Part shown: in pieces, positions 1-11,732 of the stretch | Position numbering within the stretch: the stretch's first letter is position 1 | How the letters are laid out: each line of letters opens with the position of its first letter | Source of the DNA: Strigamia acuminata | Taxonomy: Eukaryota > Arthropoda > Chilopoda > Geophilomorpha > Linotaeniidae | DNA: 62,000 bases | Direction of reading: 5' to 3' | Assembly: GCA_949358305.1 (NCBI GenBank) | Contig: OX442316.1 | Location: 1-62,000, forward strand | Position numbers and translations under genes: made by a program | Notes under the pieces: generated by a model | What the model saw: the letters and a program-made list of their open reading frames with translations, nothing else | Told to the model about the DNA's origin: nothing | Database searches by the model: none

Positions 1-185
1 CCTACATCCGGGCTACATAGCTTACACTGTATTTCTTTATTTATTTGTTTGTTTATTTACTTATTTATTAATTTAATTTATTTATTTATTTATTTATTTT
101 TTTTTTTAATTTATTTTTTTTTTTTTTTTTTTTCCCCCATTTTCATTGATGTGATCATCTCAATCGTTCATCTCTTCTTCAACAG

Positions 186-1893
186 GCACTGATGTTAACG
201 AGGAAGAAGGCGGACGACTGTCCTTTATGCAACACACGATCAGAAAATATGCAATATCATTTGCGAGAGACACACAGATTCGACGTACTGCCCACATTTC
301 TGAAGCTAAGTGGGAAGGGCACGAAGAGAGGAGGTGATACCCCTCCCCACCACAGTGGTGCTCGACAACAGCAAGGGAACGAGAAGAAGAAGAAGGGTGA
401 CGAGGTGAGGGAAAAACAATTCGGTTTATTTGTCATTGACATTTTCTCTCTCTAGGCAATCGTGGTAACACCAAAGACCATGAAGTTGTTGCGAGAAGGA
501 TACACGCAATGGGAGAAGAACGTGAGTGTCTCGCCCCAAGGACCTGCCCGGGCAACTAGACTGATCGATTGTCCGTCTGTTTGTTTGTTTGTTTTATTTC
601 AGCAACCCATCGATTTGAATCGACAAGCTCGGGCCCTAGAGTTTTTGTTCGGGAAGACACGACCCGACGACGATGACAGTAGCGACATCGAAGACGACGA
701 AGACGAAGGCGAAGACGAAGACGAAGGCGAAGGCGAAGGCGATGGAAACGGTGGAAACGACGGCGGTCGCGTCGGACATGGTCGCGGCACCGCTCCTGGA
801 CGCGGGATGAAGCGCGATTGCGGTCTAATCGCTAGCATTGCGAAGAGCAAACGCGAACGTGAGGCTAAACAAATACGTGGACGCGGGCCGACTCCCACTA
901 CAAAGTCGTCGCCATCGTCGTCGTCGTCGTCGTCGCCGGACAATGACAAACCGGATCCGTTCAAGGTAAAGGAAAGGGATCCTTTCCGCTGCTCTCATTA
1001 ATTTGGTGGTTCGTGTTTGACTGAAATTTCAGACAGCCTTGTATCGCGAGAAACGAGACATCACGGGAAGCAAATGCGACAGTGTTTACTGCGCGGAGTC
1101 GACTAGTCCGCGACTGAGTTGCAAATCGTGTTCCTCTTCGGTACACGAAGAATGTGTGGGGCGGACATGGACCAACCGGAAAAGCTACACCAAGTTCTTT
1201 TGTAGCGGTTGTCGTAAAATTCGTCCCGCTCCTATCACGAAACTGCGGTGAGTGTTTTCTTTCATTTTATTCTGTAATTAACTATAATTTTTTTGACCAC
1301 ACCGTAGTCTAATTCGCTTGTTCATTATTTTACACAGGTACTCCACTTACTCGATTGAGCAAAATCTCACCAAACACTTCAACATCTGCTTCCAACACGT
1401 CGCAGACGTACTCAATGGAAAGGTTAAAAGTTGGCGGATGAACCTCTTTGACAAAGGTGCCCCGAAGCGATCGTCCATGTCGACCAACCGACACGATTTA
1501 CTGATCCAAGACGAAGAACTGGTACAGACTATAGATTTTTTATTATTTTTATATGTTTTTGTTTGTTTGTTTGTTTGTTTGTTTGTTTGTTTGTTCGTTC
1601 TTTGCTTTCGTTCGATTGAATTTTGCTCATTTACATTTCAGTGCAAACGTTTTGCTCATTCTATTATAAAGAAAATAAGGACGGAGCTGCCCATAAAAAC
1701 ACAGTATGCGCAGACGTGGGGACCAGACGGAATTGAAACATTCATGACAGCGGTCGCAATTCCCGAATTTCTGACCCGATTGATCTCTAAGATCGAGGAC
1801 ATCGACCGGGACCACGCAGACTTTTTCCTGGCTAATGTGGATCGCCCGCGGTATTTTGTTGACGATTTGAAAGACACGCGTGCCAGTCCGTGA
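186..1893 (+). CDS. C2H2 plus PHD-like zinc-finger protein, 3' part of a spliced gene
   Basis: Six exons fit in phase: 186-404, 456-521, 603-965, 1033-1247, 1338-1521 and 1642-1893 (stop), about 432 residues within the window. The first exon carries a C2H2 finger (CPLC, then H-x4-H) and starts in the same phase and with the same lead-in as the second-finger exons of the genes at 11733-13733 and 40856-41404. I therefore think the exon with the first finger lies upstream of position 1. ATG at 192 is the alternative start. The third exon encodes a long Asp/Glu run followed by basic, Ser-rich sequence. The fourth encodes a PHD-like cross-brace: C-x4-C, CKSC, H-x2-C and CSGC. The last two encode a predicted helical domain I do not recognise. 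AATAAA lies at 1951. The zinc ligands are seen; a nuclear chromatin or DNA-binding role is inferred. Confidence 0.72.
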
Positions 1894-2988
1894 AACGGCA
1901 CAGTTTGTCAGATTTTCTTTTCTATTTTTTATTTTTCATTTGTGGTTTCGAATAAACAAACACGCACCCCGTTTCGCATTGTTTTTCTTTCGTTTATTTA
2001 TTTATCCATGCGTTTAACAAAATTTTCAGCACATAAATTGTTGTTGTGTAAAATTGCACACGCACGCGCGGTTGATTATATACACGCGCGTCCGATTTCC
2101 ATACTCGCCTCTCGACCGCGCGAGCCTTGTGAAAGCCCTGTGGTTTCCCATCATCCCTCGGTTCATCCTACACGCGTTCTGCACGACGACGGCGTGGCAG
2201 CGAGTAGTTGGTCAACTGCCAAGTACTTTTCCAGCGAGAAAAAGAGGAAGAAAATTGAATCAACCGGTCTATCAACCGGCCTATCCATCGAATTAAGCAG
2301 GTATGTCGACGAGCGAGCGCCATGTTCGCGGACGGACACAGACGGGAACCACAAGCGGTGTAATTGTCACCATCTTGCTCCCACAGATATTTCGAGAGAA
2401 ATATTTGACGAAAATAGCGTGGGTAGATATTTTCACCAGTTGCATTCAAAAGCTAACATAATTTGTATTTTACTCTAAATTTAAATGAAGATTGGCATCA
2501 TTTACCATTTAAACCCGTGATGAAATTTAAAACGCATCGGTATTTCAAGGGGGAAGGGAGGATAACACGTGTGCCATTGCTTCCCCTTTAATCACGTTCC
2601 CAGCACGTGACAACGATCACGTTCATCCGCGCTGCACACGCGCACCAACCCGCGCGCCATTTAATGACCGCGCGTTATTTGCAAACCCGAACCCCCTATT
2701 ATCAGATACCCGTGTCCAACCCTTCTCGGAGGTTTGTTAAAAGATCTACTCGACCGACTCTGGTAAATCGCGAAGAAAGGTGCACCAAATGTTGTCGCAA
2801 TAATGCATATACATATCGTGGGAATATCCTGCATCCTATTTTCCCTGAAATACCAATGCAAATAGCCACCCGCGCTATTTCCACTGCAAAATTTTCTCGT
2901 TCGTCCGTACTTACTTTACTTTACTTTACTTTACTTTTTTTTTGTTTTATTTTTTGTTTTTTTGTTTTGTTTTGTTTTGCCTAGGTCC
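1894..2988. other. Intergenic region upstream of the piggyBac gene
   Basis: I see no convincing gene here. Overlapping ORFs at 1942-2478 have no splice or family support. The stretch holds the polyadenylation signal of the preceding gene, a CpG-rich motif ACGCGCGGTTG near 2063 beside TATA-like sequence, a GATCACGTT motif near 2615, and a T-rich tract (about 2915-2984) ending in the splice acceptor four bases before the transposase ATG. Confidence 0.5.
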
Positions 2989-5309
2989 ATGACGGACGGT
3001 TTTCCAAAAACGCCCAACGACACGCGCGTATGGGCCGCCACGACGACGCGGTACCGACAGGACGTCGGATTCGACGGCGAAACACCCGGCTATCGCGGCC
3101 GATGCGTGGCTACCAGCTCGGAATTCGACTATTTCGAGGAACTCTTCGGCGAGGCGGCCCGCTTCACCGTGACGGCGACGAACCGGGCCATTCGGAGAGA
3201 GGCGAAGCAGGAGAAAGAAGTGGGAAGAACGCGAGTACAGGTGTTGGGAAAAGTTGACGCACACGTTGCACACGTCGTTCACGGGGGTTCTCAGACGCGC
3301 TTTTGGTTGATTGTTCGTATAATATACATGTTTTTCGTTTTAGACGCGTTCGATGCAACGACCACGAGGTCCGAGAACTAGACAAAGAACGTTGGTCGCC
3401 GTGGCTTGCGGTAGTGGCGCTGGAGCACCCGGACCACAACGCAGTGTTTTGAGAGTGTGTATCACCGCGGCCGACAGAAGGGCAGCCGAGCTGGCCGCCG
3501 GGCGACAGCCCCGACTTCCGTCTCGATCGCAACACCCGCCACAACCGAGAGGGACAGCGACAAGGGCGCGCGCGCGGGTCCGCCCTCTAACGCTCGATGA
3601 GTTTTATGTATATCTAGGGATCCACGTCTTGGCCGGCTACAACAAACAACCCGAATTGCGACACTACTGGTCGAGCAGCAACGTCGGCGATCTCGGTGCA
3701 CCGGCCGTTGGGCGAGCCATGACACACAAGAGGTTTCAGGAGATTTCGCGGTACCTTCATTACGGCACGCAACCGTCCTACCAACGGTTGCACGTTACCG
3801 GCTCTGCACGCGGCCCCGATGGCGGCAGCACAACGGCGGAAAGGGTGTCATTTTTGAAAGAACGCGAACAGGACGACCGCGCGATGAAAGTTCGCTTGTT
3901 CGCCGACCTGGTCAACAAACGCTTCCGCGCATGTCGGCAACCAAGGACGACGCTCTGCATTGACGAGTCGATGATCGCCTTCCGAGGTCGATCAAAGATA
4001 AAAGTGCGTACATTTATTTATTTATTCATCCAGTTGTCTACATTTGTTCATTCGTTCGGCAAATTTCTTCCAGGTCTTCCAACCGGCCAAACCCATCAAA
4101 TGGGGATTTGAACTTTTCACGTTGTGCGAAGCGGGCACCGGCTACGTGCTGAACGACGAGGTGCACTTGGGTAAGCGCACCAAGATGTATTTTGACCCGG
4201 ACGAAGAGCCGGAACCAGAGTGAGTCAATTCATCGCCTTTTCTATTTTCACCTCGGATTGCTTTACTCCAAACTTGCTAGGTATCCGGGTAGTGTCCTCG
4301 GACGCATCGTCGTATACGTGGCCAGACACTATCTCGGCATGGGGTACACTATCGCCTGCGATAATCGATTTTCGTCCGCCGTGTTATTCGAACACCTCTT
4401 CACCCGCCACAACACCATGGCCGTGGGGACGCTGCGGGCCAATTCGGCCCAGATGCCATCAGATTTTTCGACACTCAGACGATATCAAGGCAACCGGAGA
4501 GGTAACGCATTTGCTCGGACGTGAACGCGCGTTTGATTCATTCAATTATTAATTTTTATTCTATCTATCTCTCTCATTTTTTTTTTTTTTGTAGGCGATT
4601 TCATACAACGACAAAACGGTCGGTTGGTGCTCACTGCGTGGCGAGACACAACCACCGTGAGTTTGCTCAGTACGAACGTCGACCCACTGTCAGCGGCCGG
4701 CCGTGTCTCGCGTCGTATCGGTGGCAGGAACGTGGATATTGCATGTCCGGCGCCCGCACTGTCCTACATCGAAAATTTTCATTGGGTAGACGTCTTGAAC
4801 CGACTCGTCTCCTCATTCCACATCGGACGCCGGTCCAGTTATTGGCACCGATACTTCTTCTTTCAAAAGCTGAATCAAGGTGGGATCAAGGCCCCAATCT
4901 CTGATTATTATCATTATTGTTATCGTTACAATCTTAATCTCGACTCGTCGTTTTCCATTTATTCCCCGCAGTGTGTGTCAACGCCCGAATCAACATGCGC
5001 GAAGTCACAGCCTCCGCGCGCGGCGATCGATCGCAATTACAATTCCGAAGGGCACTTGTCGCTCAACTCTTGGCTCGGGAGAGGACGAGGACGACAACCA
5101 CGGCCTCGCGCGCGGCCCTACCTACTGGACCCGTCGTCCATCGAATGGAGCGCGCGGGGAAAAGTTGTCGATGCGTGGTGTGTCGCGAGGTCCACAAAGA
5201 ACGCCACGAGAGCAGTTTCTGGTGCGCTCCCTGCCGGACCCACCTATGTCGCCCACGCTACCGCAATTGTTTCCAACTCCACGAAGCCGGCGTGGGTAGA
5301 TTGCCGTGA
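2989..5309 (+). CDS. piggyBac-family transposase (DDE_Tnp_1_7), six exons
   Basis: Exons 2989-3240, 3344-4003, 4074-4219, 4281-4501, 4595-4879 and 4972-5309 join in phase to a 633-residue protein, the usual size for this family. The enzyme cuts and pastes DNA at TTAA sites. The N-terminal part has the typical segment ending in TNRAI, then LTLDEFYVYLGI. Catalytic acidic residues are visible: D291 in CIDESMIAFRGRS, D380 in IACDNRF, and D492 in HWVDVLNR. The second Asp usually found three residues after the last one is Asn495 here. The C-terminus is Cys/His-rich (CRCVVC, CAPC, LC), matching the family's zinc-binding tail. The ATG lies four bases after a strong splice acceptor (2984), so the transcript probably has a spliced leader or a 5' UTR intron. 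AATAAA repeats start near 5340. I did not find terminal inverted repeats. No frameshift or stop interrupts the exons, so it may be active or domesticated. Confidence 0.92.
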
Positions 5310-5544
5310 TTTTCTATGCTCTTTTGTTTGTAAAACTAAATAAATAAATAAATAAATAAACTTTTATGATTTCCACCAGAACATGTAACAATTTTTTTTT
5401 ATCTATTTATCGTGTGATAGATGCAGCGGTGGCGATGATGAGATGACAATAATAATAGTAATAATAATAATAATAATTAAAATAAGAATGGGCATCAATT
5501 GACTCGTTGGTCTCGCGTCGGTTTTTGTATCGTCCGAGTCGCCC

Positions 5545-6899
5545 TCAAATTGTTTCGGGTTTTTCTGGTTGCTCGGTTTGAATGGCTTTGTCAAAAAGAT
5601 CCGGGGGGCGACTCAACTTTGGAAACGACCCCTAAAAAGAGAGAGAGAATGAAGGGGGGGGGAAAAAAAAAAAAAAAAAAAAAAAGAAAGAGAAAGAAAG
5701 AAAGAGATAGATACACTCACGAATCTGGCGATCAACCGCGAACTCCGTTCTTGGTTACGTCGAATTTGCCACTCCTTCCGCAACCGGTCTTTGAGACTTT
5801 CCACCAGCACTTCGAGCGCCTCTATCTTCGCGGCCCGAACCCCTAGCTCCGTTGAATTATTTTTCAACTGCTCCGCATAACCTCCTACATACCGGGCCCA
5901 CGATACTCCTTGTCCGGGTGGGCGCATTGCCCATTCCCGCTGCTGCCTCAGGTCTTCTTTGCGACACTTCTTTTGCCTCTTTAGGTCCTTTTCGCGCCAC
6001 TCCTCCAACTGAATTTTTTTTTCTCGCTCCAGTTGCGCGAGACGCAATTGTAATTGATGCTCCTCATATTCCTTATGGTATTTCAATTGTTGTCGGTATT
6101 CTTTTTGGTGCCACGCATCCAGATCTTTCATCCTCTCTGTGATCATCAATTTTTCTTTTTCCTCCAGTTGCCCTCGAAGCGATCCTATCTCTCGCTTCAA
6201 CTCCCCCAACTCGTCATCCACGACTCGACGCAACTGTCGCTGCTCCTCTCGTGTTTGTTGAATTTGCGCCAATAGAAACCGCGCGCTCATTGATTCTCCA
6301 TTTTCTCGCTCTTCCTCTCCAATCGCGCGTTTCCGTTTCTCTCCAATCGCGCGTTCCCAATCCTCTCCAATCGCGCGTTCCAAATCCTCTCCAATCGCGC
6401 GTTCCAGATCTTCTCCAATCGCGCGTTTCCGATTCTCCTCAATCGCGAGTTCCCGTTCCATCTCGACATCTTCTCCCATCGCGGGTCGCTCATCTCCTCC
6501 TCCTCCCTCGCATGGTACTTCTACCTCAACCACCCCAATCTAGAGACACAGACCAGTAGATGGGTAAGTAAGTAAGTAAATGGACGAATTAATGGATCGA
6601 GGTGAACCAAGGCACGACATTACAGATTCTCACTTCGATTTCGTGTTCCTCTTTAGCACTGCACAACGGTGCGTCGTTGACGTTGGCGGCGGCGGCGACA
6701 ATAGTGAGGGTGGCGTCATCGTCCCCTTCCTCGTCATCGACCTGGAAATAATTAATCAATCAAATCAGAAAAATATGCACATACGCGCCGTACCACTCCG
6801 TTTAATAGCCCGGGTTCATAAGGATGTAAACGCGCTTACCACGATAACGGGAATAGGTGGCCATCTTGGTCGCCTCTCTTCTTCACGCTTCGGTTCCAT
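5545..6899 (-). CDS. Coiled-coil protein with 8-residue repeats, four exons
   Basis: Reading down the minus strand, exons 6899-6840, 6741-6634, 6539-5721 and 5631-5545 keep phase 0 at every junction and give 357 residues. The ATG directly follows a splice acceptor. The N-terminal part is acidic. Then come five to six copies of an 8-residue unit RAIGEDLE, and a long Glu/Lys/Arg/Gln-rich coiled coil (about residues 130-330) with many QL, EE and KE heptad-like positions. A short C-terminal exon ends in KPETI. No enzyme motif is visible. It is tail-to-tail with the piggyBac gene, about 235 bp apart. I do not recognise the family; a structural or scaffold role is only a guess. The phase-perfect junctions support a real gene. 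Confidence 0.72.
6320..6445 (-). repeat. 24-bp coding minisatellite
   Basis: About five to six tandem 24-bp units, each with CCAATCGCGCGTT on the plus strand, encode the 8-residue RAIGEDLE repeats of the overlapping coiled-coil gene. Unit differences are point changes that keep the frame. Confidence 0.85.
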
Positions 6900-7133
6900 C
6901 TGAAAACGGACAATTTCGACACCGCTGAGAGAATAAAACGACGATGGTGGTGGCAACATCAATGTTGGTTCGTTGTGCCACGAGTTTCCGGTTGTTGGGA
7001 AAGTAGAATAGTTGGACCACTCGCTGTGTGACGCCGTCGAGCGAGGGGGCAGCCACACGTGCGCGGCGAACTGAAATGTCGTGACACTACGGCGCTATGA
7101 CGCGATACCTAGTGACACTAATTGCAAACAAAA

Positions 7134-7134
<1 letters not shown>

Positions 7135-7196
<62 letters not shown>

Positions 7197-7212
7197 ACAA
7201 CAAACAACAACA
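7135..7212. repeat. (AAC)n microsatellite
   Basis: Long, nearly perfect trinucleotide run. The poly-Gln reading in one frame has no gene context. Confidence 0.97.
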
Positions 7213-7242
7213 CCGATAACGGCGACCTTTTATCGTCGGCCC

Positions 7243-7318
7243 AGGTGGTCGAGTGGGTAGTCACCCGCCTTACGGAGTCGTGGGTCGTGGGTTCGAGTCT
7301 CGACTCTCCCGAATTTTC
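7243..7318 (+). mobile_element. tRNA-derived SINE-like head
   Basis: The stretch contains an A-box-like GGTCGAGTGGGTAG and a B-box-like GGGTTCGAGTCTC at tRNA spacing, the two internal promoter elements of RNA polymerase III. The acceptor and T stems pair poorly, so it is not a working tRNA gene. Related heads occur at 28862-28965 (minus strand, both boxes) and near 36523-36585 (A-box part only). Confidence 0.55.
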
Positions 7319-7563
7319 GTTTCAGTCGATCTTCTTCATATCTACGGGATAAATATTCAAAAAAGACGATGTGTACGTGCCATTACACATACTCCCTTCC
7401 CCAGGGCCTGTGGGAGGGGGGGGAGGGGTCGAAAGATTTGATCCCTTTTATTTATTTACTTATTTTTTTTTTGGTTTTATTTAATTTATTTACGTTTTAA
7501 ACTACTTATTCAGTCGTCGTAACTAAACGACGAACGGATCTCTCATCTGTTTTGTTTCTCTAT

Positions 7564-7569
7564 GATATT

Positions 7570-7620
<51 letters not shown>

Positions 7621-7629
7621 TCTATCTAT

Positions 7630-7674
<45 letters not shown>

Positions 7675-7680
7675 TTTTTT
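7564..7680. repeat. (TTTA)n microsatellite
   Basis: About 27 tetranucleotide units. The same unit recurs at 10010-10068, 18432-18487, 37206-37256 and 44386-44421, often inside or beside introns. Confidence 0.97.
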
Positions 7681-7960
7681 TTTTAAATTTTTGAAGGGTT
7701 CCACCAACGCCACATCCATCTACTATGTCGTACAAGATCGGAAAACCTCCCGGAGCGGTGACGGAAGCGGATAGTCACGGTCACGCAATTAGGCGCTCGG
7801 TCACGCGCGCGATTATTGCGTTTTATCCATTTTTTCACATCTTTTATTCAAATTTAATAAAATGTCACACTGAATCGATCGAATGCATTAGTTTAATGGA
7901 CCGAACGAAAATAAAATTATACAAACTTTTTCCATAATTTGAGAAAAAGGAAAGAGAAAA

Positions 7961-7994
<34 letters not shown>

Positions 7995-8115
7995 CGAAGT
8001 GAAACAATTGCAAAACAGACAAATAAATAAATAAATGGACGAATGAACCGAATAAATGAATAAACTGAACAGCAAATAAAGTTTTGTTCCTTTAGGCGCA
8101 CCCCCTCCCCCCCCC

Positions 8116-8677
8116 CTAATACTCCATCGAACCATCACTGTCGTTGATAGTCTTTCCGGCATCCTTTCCCCTCCCGTCGCAATCTTCTTCTCCATCGCCT
8201 TCGCTTTCCTCCTCCTCTTCGATCTTCTCCAGGCGCTCTCGCCACCTCGCTTCCATACCCAACACAACTCTCTCCATTCTTGCCATCATCTCCTCGAATC
8301 CTTTTGCCACCGTCTTCTCGATCCTCCCCATCCTTTTCATCACCGCCTTCTCAATCTTGTCCGCAACTATTCTCTCCACCTTCCTGGCACCTGGTGTCCT
8401 TGGTGTCAAGAGCGACCTCTGAAAAACGAGGAAAGAGAATTAACGAATACACAAATAAATAGGTGGGCGAAAATTTTGATAGAATACTGACCCTTCTTCT
8501 TTTTGCGGGAGTGCCCGCTTTCTTCGAATCCACCGAGCGACGTTTATTAGACGCCCCGGAACAAATGATCGTCGACGGCGGCGGGGAACAACTGATCGTC
8601 GACGGCGGCGACGTATAGTCGACGCACTGCAAAATGGAGACAGGAGACGACATGGTGGATTCCATTTTTTCTTCCAT
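8116..8677 (-). CDS. Small nuclear-type coiled-coil protein, two exons
   Basis: Exons 8677-8492 and 8418-8116 join in phase to 162 residues. The first exon encodes a Ser/Pro-rich head with two similar PPSTI segments and a basic run (TPAKRRR). The second starts with a second basic patch (TPRTPGARK), continues as a coiled coil (about residues 75-130) rich in Met, Glu, Lys and Arg, and ends in an acidic tail with DSDGSMEY at the C-terminus. Layout, intron position and tail match the gene at 29272-29863 (tail GSDLSMEL), and the layout resembles the gene at 23733-24415. I call these one family. The basic patches look like nuclear localisation or DNA-contact segments; the function is unknown. Confidence 0.7.
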
Positions 8678-10009
8678 GAAAAAAAAAAAAATAAAAAAAA
8701 AAAAGTAATAAAGTGAAAACAAAACACGCGGGATTATGGTTTTAATGTCGGGAACCTGGAAATCGAGACGCCATTTTTGTCAACGAAACGTTATATTTTA
8801 TTACATTTCAATGACGAGAATGGCCACTTTTGACTGACTAAAAAATTGATAAAAACGATAATTTATGACGAAAAGAAAAAGAAAGAAAAGACGCTATTCC
8901 GGTACTGGGAACCGGGAATTCCCGAAAAAAGAGAAAACGAAAACCCCGCGCGAGACGTTAAACTCAATATCGCTTGGTTTCTGTTGGCGGCGACAACAAC
9001 AACGTGGGGCGGAAAAATAAAAAATGGCTACGCGCGTGGCTCGCCAAATTCCACGTGGATATGCGTTTGGGCGCGTGTTTGGACGTGCATTTAGGAGTGC
9101 GGGTGGGCGAGTTTTGTGTGTGTATGTGTGTATGTGAATATGTGAAATGGTTAACTTACCTTTTAACGTTCTCACACGGTTGGTCGACAGTGAGCGAGTG
9201 TGAGCAAGTGAGTGGTTGAGTCCACGCGACAGATGGCGGCAACGGCCAAACTTATTTATTTATTTTATTTTATTTTATTTTATTTTATTTTTTTTTTCTT
9301 TTTCTTTTTCTTTTAATTAATTAATTTATCAATTATTTTAATAATTCACCAATAAATATTTTTTCTTTAATTTTCACCCATTTTATTTTTCAAACACGCG
9401 CGGTTGTATACGCGCGACGCTAGCGACGCGTTTAACCCGGTGTCGGAACCATTAACCACAGCGAAGCAAACGAAGCATCATTGGCATCCCGGTATCGCAC
9501 CTCGACTCGCGCATTTACCGTAAGTAAACAATCGATTGTTTCCGGAGGGAATTTGTCCGAATTGAATCAATTCGGCAATTTATCGATCGAGGGTTTGAAC
9601 AATTGTTCGATAGACGAATTTGAGGAGGAGCGAACAAACAAACAAACAAATAATTAGACAGACGGGCGCGATGAAGCGTAGCGAGTGTTTCTCGCCTCCG
9701 TGTTGACGGAACGCGACATACATACCAGATTTCGGCAACAACTGTGGCACAATAACTCGAAAACCAACGTCCAATCTAGCCTGACCGAACAACGCAAAAC
9801 AAAACACTACAAAATCAATCAAAATAACAAACAAATAGACGGTAAATTTAAAAATTCAAAACAGAATTTCCAATTTCAAGTTGTTAAATCATCCTCGGTG
9901 CAGTGTTATTGCCGACATCGGGTTTATATGTTCCGTCAACATGCATCCCAGCTTCGACTCAAGTTTCTTCTCCGCTTATTTCGTTCAACTTTTATTATCT
10001 TTTATCTAT

Positions 10010-10070
<61 letters not shown>

Positions 10071-10093
10071 TTTTTTATATTTTTGTTTCCTAG
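8678..10093. other. Intergenic region, low complexity
   Basis: No supported gene. It contains AT-rich (TTTTA)n sequence at 9250-9340, a CpG-rich stretch with ACGCGCGGTTG near 9397 followed by GTATAC, and a (TTTA)n tract at 10010-10068 ending in the splice acceptor just before the next ATG. Confidence 0.5.
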
Positions 10094-10271
10094 ATGGCAG
10101 ACAGTGATGATGAACGATCGCGTCGAATCCGAGGACGGGGTAGGGCGGCGTGGAGGGGTGTCCCCTCGATTAACGAGATGTGGGCGTCGCCCCTACCCCG
10201 CCCTCAGCAGTTCGCACTTAGACGCGACGCCCAACCGAGGTGAGTAAATTGCAAATTGACACGATTGGTCG

Positions 10272-10310
<39 letters not shown>

Positions 10311-10727
10311 TATTTATTTATTCTTTGTTGCAGCCTTCCGCCGCCACCACGGCCGCCGATAATGCGACATCGAATTGCGGCACTTCGTGCGTCGGCGGAG
10401 GCGGAAGGACGCGCGCGTGCAACTGCGCGCGCGACCGGGTCGGTTGAGTTTGCCGCCCAAGTGCGGGACCCGGCGTTGTCTTTGAGCATGGTGGCCACGG
10501 CGGCTGCCGCAGCGGCCATGACTCTGTCGCAGTCGGTCAGAGCGACTCGGGAGTCGGTGGCGGCGGTGGCAGGGGTCGTCGCGTCGGCCAACGTCACTGA
10601 CCCCAACGTCGTGGCCGCCATTGAAGAGGCTGTCGATGCCGCCGTAGCCTCATCCGAAGCAGCCGAGGAGGTGCGACGGGCAACTTTGTTCGCGGCCGAG
10701 ATGGCAACTCGTCACTTTAATTTTTAA
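10094..10727 (+). CDS. Ala-rich protein with basic Arg/Gly head, two exons
   Basis: Exons 10094-10239 and 10334-10727 join in phase (AG|C codon) to 179 residues. The ATG immediately follows the acceptor CCTAG. The first exon gives an acidic start (MADSDDE) and an RGRGR basic patch, then a Pro/Arg segment. The second exon gives a Pro run followed by a strongly Ala/Val-rich, probably helical region (about residues 80-175) with regularly placed Glu and Thr. The short acidic or polar first exon followed by an Arg/Gly/Pro module recalls the genes at 31228-32115 and 36945-37649, but homology is not certain. AATAAA is at 10803. Function unknown. Confidence 0.6.
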
Positions 10728-11511
10728 TTTTTTTTTTTCCTTTTTTTTTTGTAAACAACTCGTTTTTATATATATATATACATATTTCTTTATTTTTTTG
10801 TGAATAAATCATTTTTAATTTTTCAAATCGTTTTCAATTTTAATTTTAATTTTCATAATCATATTTAATCATTAAAACTCGTTTGTAATTAACATGCACA
10901 TGTTAAATTATCTATCGATTATTTTTTTAAATCAATATTGTTAAAATTCAGCATTAAATAAACAAACATAACATAACATCTTTTATACCAGACTAATCGA
11001 GATTCAAACAAACAAACACGCAAATATTAAATGCTACCACACCAAAACTAAAATAAAACTGCAAGTTGTAAACTCAGAAAAATATAAATTATTATTTTTT
11101 ATCAGAAGTATTAAATATAAGCAAAAAAAAAATTAGTTTCGATCCGGAAAACTGTTTGTTTGAAATCTAATAAAATTAAAAAAAAAAAAAAAAAAAAAAA
11201 AACAAACAAGCACAAAAAGAAATAAAATCGGTGTGTTTTAAACGCAGAACCATGCTTGATTGTTAAAAAGAACAACACCGTAATCAAAAACAACACCAAG
11301 AACACAGAAATTATTGTCAGATTAGTAATTCGCTGTGAATGACCGTTGATTGTTTTGGAACGCTGTCCGCAATTTTTAGCGTTTCTCCGCGCGGACGTGA
11401 AGAGGGCGCCACTCGTGTGACCGAAACAACGACGACACCAAACACACTGACGTCGAGAATTCGAGTAGCTTCGCTGTTTTGTCAGAGTCCACTCGAACCA
11501 GACTCGACGTG
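10728..11511. other. AT-rich intergenic region
   Basis: Strongly AT-rich, with a poly-A tract near 11178-11200 and no supported ORF. It separates the Ala-rich gene from the thymidine kinase fragment. Confidence 0.6.
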
Positions 11512-11578
11512 GACGAGGCTGCCACATTCCACGTGTGCGAGAGAAGACATCGTTGTGATTGGGGGTGCCGAAAAATGA
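11512..11578 (+). pseudogene. Thymidine kinase 3' fragment (relic)
   Basis: Two short segments in adjacent frames match the C-terminal part of the intact kinase at 32439-32996: DEAATF (compare GEAAF), then, after a frame change, EDIVVIGGAEK ending in TGA (compare EDVVVIGGAEKY). The zinc-ligand Cys codons that should precede the first segment are missing, and the stop replaces the Tyr and the last Cys pair. It is a broken duplicate and cannot encode an enzyme. Confidence 0.72.
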
Positions 11579-11732
11579 TGCGCTCGAACAACGAACAACA
11601 CGATTGCGTCGCTATCAAACACCGACGTGCCCATTTGTCTGTAAAAAAAAGAACGAGTTTTAAAGGAGTGAAATAAATTAAAATTAAATTTGAAACATGT
11701 ATTCGTACATTTGAGGAGCAGATTAGGCGAAT

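Larger units (their letters stand above)
6900..8115. other. Intergenic repeats: AAC, SINE-like, TTTA and AC tracts
   Basis: This gap between two minus-strand coiled-coil genes holds an (AAC)n tract at 7135-7212, a tRNA-like SINE head at 7243-7318, a (TTTA)n tract at 7564-7680 and an (AC)n tract at 7962-7987. A 25-codon open stretch after a splice-like acceptor (about 7697-7774) could be a terminal exon, but no partner exon was found. Confidence 0.6.

Noticed and set aside
599-964. Minus-strand Ser/Asp-rich ORF
   Set aside because: Mirror frame of the acidic exon of the zinc-finger gene; composition explains it.
1942-2478. 178-codon plus-strand ORF with overlapping ORFs on both strands
   Set aside because: No splice partner, no family resemblance and low-complexity start; likely chance.
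7243-7318. Functional tRNA-Ser or tRNA-Leu gene
   Set aside because: A and B boxes are present but acceptor and T stems do not pair properly. Better explained as a SINE head.
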